A stretch of 46,926 nucleotides of DNA from assembly GCA_024637395.1 (NCBI GenBank), contig JAGXFG010000048.1, forward strand, positions 1-46,926. Direction: 5' to 3'. This stretch comes from Burkholderiaceae bacterium. GTDB taxonomy: Bacteria; Pseudomonadota; Gammaproteobacteria; Burkholderiales; Burkholderiaceae_E. The notes below the pieces were generated by a model. The model did no database searches. It saw nothing but the letters and a program-made list of their open reading frames with translations, and had not been told where the DNA came from. Made by a program: the position numbers and the translations under genes. Below, piece by piece: positions 43,718 to 46,926 of the stretch; within the stretch, counting starts at the first letter, position 1, and each line of letters starts with the position of its first letter.

Positions 43718-43733
43718 CGTTTCACGTGAAACA
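43718..43733. promoter_or_regulatory. parS site 2 (15/16)
   Basis: CGTTTCACGTGAAACA, differing from consensus only at the first base, so the palindromic core is intact and ParB binding is expected. Confidence 0.9.
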
Positions 43734-43799
43734 TCACCGGCCCCGGCAGGCGGCAAATTCGGCGCTGGTGTGCCCATGGATTCTCAGCAATGGCGCCGG

Positions 43800-43815
43800 C
43801 GTTTCATCTGAAACA
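43800..43815. promoter_or_regulatory. Degenerate parS-like site 3 (13/16)
   Basis: CGTTTCATCTGAAACA has the central CG-containing core altered (CACGTG to CATCTG), which normally weakens ParB binding strongly. It is in register with the other sites and looks like a decayed copy. Confidence 0.6.
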
Positions 43816-43898
43816 TCACTGGTTCGACTGGCGGCATTTGCCAGCTCCGCAGCCCGGCGCCCGGCGCCAGCGGCATCTTGGGCGATCAGGCCCGGCGG

Positions 43899-43914
43899 TG
43901 TTTCACGTGAAACA
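43899..43914. promoter_or_regulatory. parS site 4 (perfect 16-mer)
   Basis: TGTTTCACGTGAAACA again perfect, ending 8 bp from the stop codon of the oxidoreductase gene. Confidence 0.95.
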
Positions 43915-43921
43915 TCACCGC

Positions 43922-45547
43922 TCAGCGGTGGTCAGCGCTGATCATCTCGGCCGCGCGTTCGGCAATCATCAGCACCGGACTGCAAGTATTGCCGGAGGTG
44001 ATGGTCGGCATGACCGACGCATCGGCGATGCGCAAACCGCCGATCCCGTGGGCCCTCAGCCGCGCATCGACCACCGCCAGCGGATCGTTCCCCAGACCCA
44101 TCCTGCAGGTCCCAACCGGGTGAAAGATGGTCGCGCCGATATCGCCCGCAGCGCGAGCCAGGTCCTCGTCGCTCTCGACCGCCGCCCCGGGCAGATACTC
44201 TTCCGGCTCGAAATCGCGCAGCGCGGGGGCGGCCACGATGCGTCTGGTCATTCTCACCGCCTTGACCGCAACGTCCCGGTCCTCGGTGTTCGACAGGTAA
44301 TTGGGCGCAATCAGGGGCGCCTCGTCCAGGTCAGGCGAAGCAACCCGCACCGAACCCCGCGACGTCGGCCGCAGGTTGCACACCGACGCGGTGAATGCGG
44401 GGAAGCGATGCAGGGGTTCGCCGAAGCGATCGAGCGACAGCGGCTGGATATGCCACTCGAGGTTGGCGCTCGCCTGCCCGGGATCGGACTTGGCGAATGC
44501 GCCGAGCTGGCTCGGGGCCATGGTCATTGGACCGCGCTTGAACAGCGCGTATTGCAGCCCCATCCAGGCCTTGCCCCAGATACTGTTGGCCAGACCGTTG
44601 AGCGTTGTCACTCCGCGGCGAACCCGAAAGATCGTCCGCAACTGCAGGTGATCCTGGAGGTTCTCGCCAACCCCGGCGAGTTCGACCAGGGGCTTGATGC
44701 CCACGCCCTGCAAGTGCGCGCCCGCGCCAATCCCCGAACGCTGCAGAATCTGGGTCGTGCCGATCGAGCCCGCCGCCATGACGACCTCGCGACGCGCATC
44801 CGCCACGGTAGTCGCACCGCCGTCAACGCGGTACTCGACACCGGTTACCCGACGCCCCCCTTCGCCGCCCAGCACCAGGCGATTCACCCGGGCGCCGCTG
44901 ACCACCACCAGATTGGGCCGTCCCAGTACCGGATGGAGAAACCCTTTCGCGGCACTCCAACGCACTCCGCGGCGCTGGTTAACTTCGAAATAGCCGCAAC
45001 CAAAGTTGTCGCCGCGGGTGAAGTCATCGGTGGGTGGGATCCCGCTTTGCGCGGCCGCGTCACGGAACGCGCTCAGAATCGGCCACGACAGCCGTTGCTG
45101 CTCGACTCGCCATTCACCGCCGTGACCGTGCGCGGGGTTCTCCCCGCCGCCGTCGAGACTGTAGTGGTCCTCGTGGCGGCGAAAATATGGCAGAACCTCA
45201 TCCCATGACCAGCCCGGATTCTGCTTCGCCCAGCCGTCGTAATCGCCGCTTTGACCGCGCATGTAGATCATGCCGTTGATCGAAGAACAGCCGCCCCAGA
45301 CCTTGCCGCGCGGGTACTTGAGGGCGCGGCCATTGAGCCCCTTCTCGGCGGCGGTTTCGAACATCCAGTCGGTCCGCGGATTGCCCATGCAATACAGATA
45401 GCCGACCGGGATGTGAACCCAGATGTAGTTGTCGCGCTTACCGGCCTCGAGCAGCAGCACCCGCGCCCCAGGATCGGCTGAAAGCCGATTGGCCAGCAGG
45501 CATCCAGCGGTTCCGGCGCCAACGATAACGTAGTCGAATGCTTCCAT
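43922..45547 (-). CDS. GMC-family FAD oxidoreductase (choline/alcohol dehydrogenase-like)
   Basis: A 541-residue flavoprotein. It has the FAD motif YVIVGAGTAGCLLANRLS with GxGxxG at residues about 9-14, GKVWGGCSSINGMIYMRG (GMC signature 1), AAGSIGTTQILQRSGIG (signature 2), and C-terminal HPVGTCRMG with the likely active-site His. The overall pattern fits BetA-like or long-chain alcohol dehydrogenases, but substrate is unknown. The start is ATG 45547 with GGAG upstream; an earlier open extension has no FAD motif. It is a lone gene in the minus direction next to the parS cluster. Confidence 0.88.
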   Translation of the reverse strand: MEAFDYVIVGAGTAGCLLANRLSADPGARVLLLEAGKRDNYIWVHIPVGYLYCMGNPRTDWMFETAAEKGLNGRALKYPRGKVWGGCSSINGMIYMRGQSGDYDGWAKQNPGWSWDEVLPYFRRHEDHYSLDGGGENPAHGHGGEWRVEQQRLSWPILSAFRDAAAQSGIPPTDDFTRGDNFGCGYFEVNQRRGVRWSAAKGFLHPVLGRPNLVVVSGARVNRLVLGGEGGRRVTGVEYRVDGGATTVADARREVVMAAGSIGTTQILQRSGIGAGAHLQGVGIKPLVELAGVGENLQDHLQLRTIFRVRRGVTTLNGLANSIWGKAWMGLQYALFKRGPMTMAPSQLGAFAKSDPGQASANLEWHIQPLSLDRFGEPLHRFPAFTASVCNLRPTSRGSVRVASPDLDEAPLIAPNYLSNTEDRDVAVKAVRMTRRIVAAPALRDFEPEEYLPGAAVESDEDLARAAGDIGATIFHPVGTCRMGLGNDPLAVVDARLRAHGIGGLRIADASVMPTITSGNTCSPVLMIAERAAEMISADHR

Positions 45548-45634
45548 GCCAACGGCTCCCGGTCGAACAGCAACACGCCTTCGATGCCAGCGCCCTGCTG
45601 CGCTGACAGGTGCGGCACCCTGAAGTATCGGGCA

Positions 45635-45664
45635 TTGATACCTGACTTTGCCGACGGCCACAAT
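45635..45664 (+). promoter_or_regulatory. Candidate promoter for the pdxA-like gene
   Basis: TTGATA (45635-45640) and CACAAT (45659-45664) are 18 bp apart, followed by the coding start at 45729. GTATC/GATAC inverted repeats (45625-45629 and 45637-45641) overlap the -35. Weak evidence. Confidence 0.3.
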
Positions 45665-45728
45665 CCCCGCCACCGGGTTGCTAAGTTCCGCCCCGGCCAC
45701 CGATAATGGTCTGCTGGGAGGAATCAGA

Positions 45729-46712
45729 GTGGCAGCAGAGGCAGACGCAGTCAACAAGGCCGATCCGGCAAGGATCGCGGTCACCATTGGCGACGTCTGC
45801 GGCATCGGCCCCGAGATCGTGCTCAAGGCCCTGACCGACCGGACGGTTGCCCAGCGCTGTGTCGTGGTCGGCGATCGGGGGGTAATTGCCGCCCAGGCCA
45901 AACACCTCAAGCTGCCCATACCGGAACGGCTCGAACACGTCGCTCTGCTCGAACCACCCTACCCCGATTTCGGCGCGATCGACGCCCGCGCCGGCGAAGC
46001 CGCCTACCGCTACATCAGGCAAGCAGCGGCGATGGCCATGGCCGGCAGGGTCGGCGCCATCGTGACGGCACCAATCTCCAAGGAGGCAATGCACCGCGCC
46101 GGACATCTTTACCCGGGCCACACCGAGTTGCTGGCGGCACTCGCCGGCGGCGCTGAGGTGCGGATGATGCTGGCCAACGATGAGCTCCGGGTCGTCCTGG
46201 TCACTATCCACGAGTCGCTGCGGACCGCGATTGGCAGGATCAAGCGCGACCTGGTGCTACGCACCATCGAGATCGCCGCCGCGGGATTGCGCCGGATGGG
46301 TATTGATGATCCCCGCATTGCGGTTGCCGGACTTAACCCTCACGCCGGTGAAGGCGGGATATTTGGCGACGAGGAAACTGCCGAAATCGCACCCGCTATT
46401 GCCGCCGCACAGGCCCAGGGCATCAACGCTTCCGGCCCCTACCCGCCCGATACTGTTTTCATGCAGGCCCGTGGCTTCAAGCGCTTCGATGCGGTGGTGG
46501 CGATGTACCACGACCAGGGCCTGATTCCAGTCAAGTATCTCGGCCTCGAACAGGGACGCAACATTACCCTGGGCCTGCCGTTCCTGCGCACCAGCCCGGA
46601 TCACGGTACCGCCTTCGACATCGCGGGCGCCGGAATCGCTGATCCAGCCAGCATGGTGACCGCGATCGCCTGCGCGGTGGAGATGCTTGACCACCCCCAG
46701 CGGGGAACATGA
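45729..46712 (+). CDS. pdxA: PdxA-family 4-hydroxythreonine-4-phosphate dehydrogenase
   Basis: A 327-residue metal-dependent dehydrogenase of vitamin B6 synthesis. It has the N-terminal TIGDVCGIGPEIVLKAL (usual form GDPAGIGPE), TAPISKEAM, the metal-binding HTELLA, NPHAGEGG, YHDQGLIPVKYLG and SPDHGTAFDIAG. The start is the GTG at 45729 preceded by GGGAGG; an earlier ATG would add 27 unconserved residues. It may be the house PdxA or a catabolic PdxA2-type relative (4-phospho-threonate dehydrogenase). No partner kinase or pdxJ is visible to decide. Confidence 0.9.
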   Translation: MAAEADAVNKADPARIAVTIGDVCGIGPEIVLKALTDRTVAQRCVVVGDRGVIAAQAKHLKLPIPERLEHVALLEPPYPDFGAIDARAGEAAYRYIRQAAAMAMAGRVGAIVTAPISKEAMHRAGHLYPGHTELLAALAGGAEVRMMLANDELRVVLVTIHESLRTAIGRIKRDLVLRTIEIAAAGLRRMGIDDPRIAVAGLNPHAGEGGIFGDEETAEIAPAIAAAQAQGINASGPYPPDTVFMQARGFKRFDAVVAMYHDQGLIPVKYLGLEQGRNITLGLPFLRTSPDHGTAFDIAGAGIADPASMVTAIACAVEMLDHPQRGT

Positions 46713-46835
46713 ATGAGTATGATGTGAACCCACACTTCGCTAACCGCCGCCGTTCTGAGTTAGCGCTCACTTGCGGGATTAATGCCGTGTTTATTGGACA
46801 TCCTTAACCACTCAACCACCCCAGGCCATCAACCC

Positions 46836-46926
46836 ATGAACCAGCCGTTAAGCGCTGCCGACTTGCTCGCCAGCATCGACGCCCACCGCCTGATCGACCG
46901 CTCCGGGTTCGCCCCGATTACTGACC
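46836..46926 (+). CDS. Unidentified protein, N-terminal fragment
   Basis: The open frame starts MNQPLSAADLLASIDAHRLI and continues to the window edge (30 codons). It follows pdxA by 123 bp in the same direction. The 123-bp gap contains a weak inverted repeat CGCTAA/TTAGCG (46738-46743, 46760-46765). I do not recognise the family from this much sequence; it could be a partner gene of the pdxA relative. Confidence 0.45.
   Translation, partial: MNQPLSAADLLASIDAHRLIDRSGFAPITD

Larger units (their letters stand above)
43634..43898. repeat. Degenerate 82-84-bp direct repeat carrying parS sites
   Basis: The parS cores lie at intervals of 84, 82 and 99 bp. Between sites 1-2 and 2-3 the spacers are also similar: both contain GGCAGGC, CTGGTGTGCC and AGCAATGGCG in the same order. 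The third spacer (43816-43898) has diverged. This looks like tandem duplication of a parS-containing unit. Confidence 0.75.

Noticed and set aside
43634-43914. Reading the repeated palindromes upstream of mnmG as transcription-factor operators
   Set aside because: The 16-mer is exactly the ParB site parS and parA/parB are a few kilobases away, which explains it better.

Overview
This is about 47 kb of GC-rich chromosome from a Gram-negative proteobacterium. The complete F1Fo-ATPase operon in the order atpI-B-E-F-H-A-G-D-C directly follows mnmG-rsmG-parA-parB. PlsB, Rep, PriA, HemE and a membrane-anchored cytochrome c5-like protein are also present. This combination fits a gamma- or betaproteobacterium, with the PlsB-type acyltransferase leaning towards gamma. 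Genus or family cannot be assigned from the sequence alone.

Layout. At 1-285 the first 27 codons of a tyrosine-recombinase-like integrase lie just beyond the 3' end of tRNA-Arg(CCG), so the left edge is probably the end of an integrated element. From about 0.5 to 23 kb the content is mostly accessory and metabolic. A cytochrome c comes first, then a six-gene Liv-type ABC operon ending in an MFS gene. Next come an N-acyl-D-amino-acid deacylase and a second MFS transporter. A long minus-strand operon follows, with a Dpp/Opp-type ABC transporter, two AstE/DoeB-family deacylases and a threonine-aldolase-like enzyme. A nitrilase with a methyltransferase, an encapsulated-ferritin family protein without a shell gene, a CPA1 antiporter and a DyP-type peroxidase complete the block. 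The 9-18.5 kb block reads as import, deacylation and cleavage of acylated amino acids.

From 23 to 43.5 kb are housekeeping genes, all on the minus strand: rep, priA, hemE, plsB, a small Lys-rich protein, the atp operon, then parB, parA, rsmG and mnmG. A 379-bp gene-free stretch between priA and hemE carries DnaA-box-like 9-mers. A 35-bp tandem repeat separates atpG from atpD. A sigma70-like promoter precedes atpI and an intrinsic terminator follows atpC.

At 43.6-43.9 kb, upstream of mnmG, four parS sites (two of them perfect) are embedded in a degenerate 82-84-bp direct repeat. These are the predicted targets of the ParB encoded 4 kb away, and they place the window near the replication origin. 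The right end holds a GMC oxidoreductase (minus), a PdxA-family dehydrogenase (plus) and the first 30 codons of an unidentified plus-strand gene.
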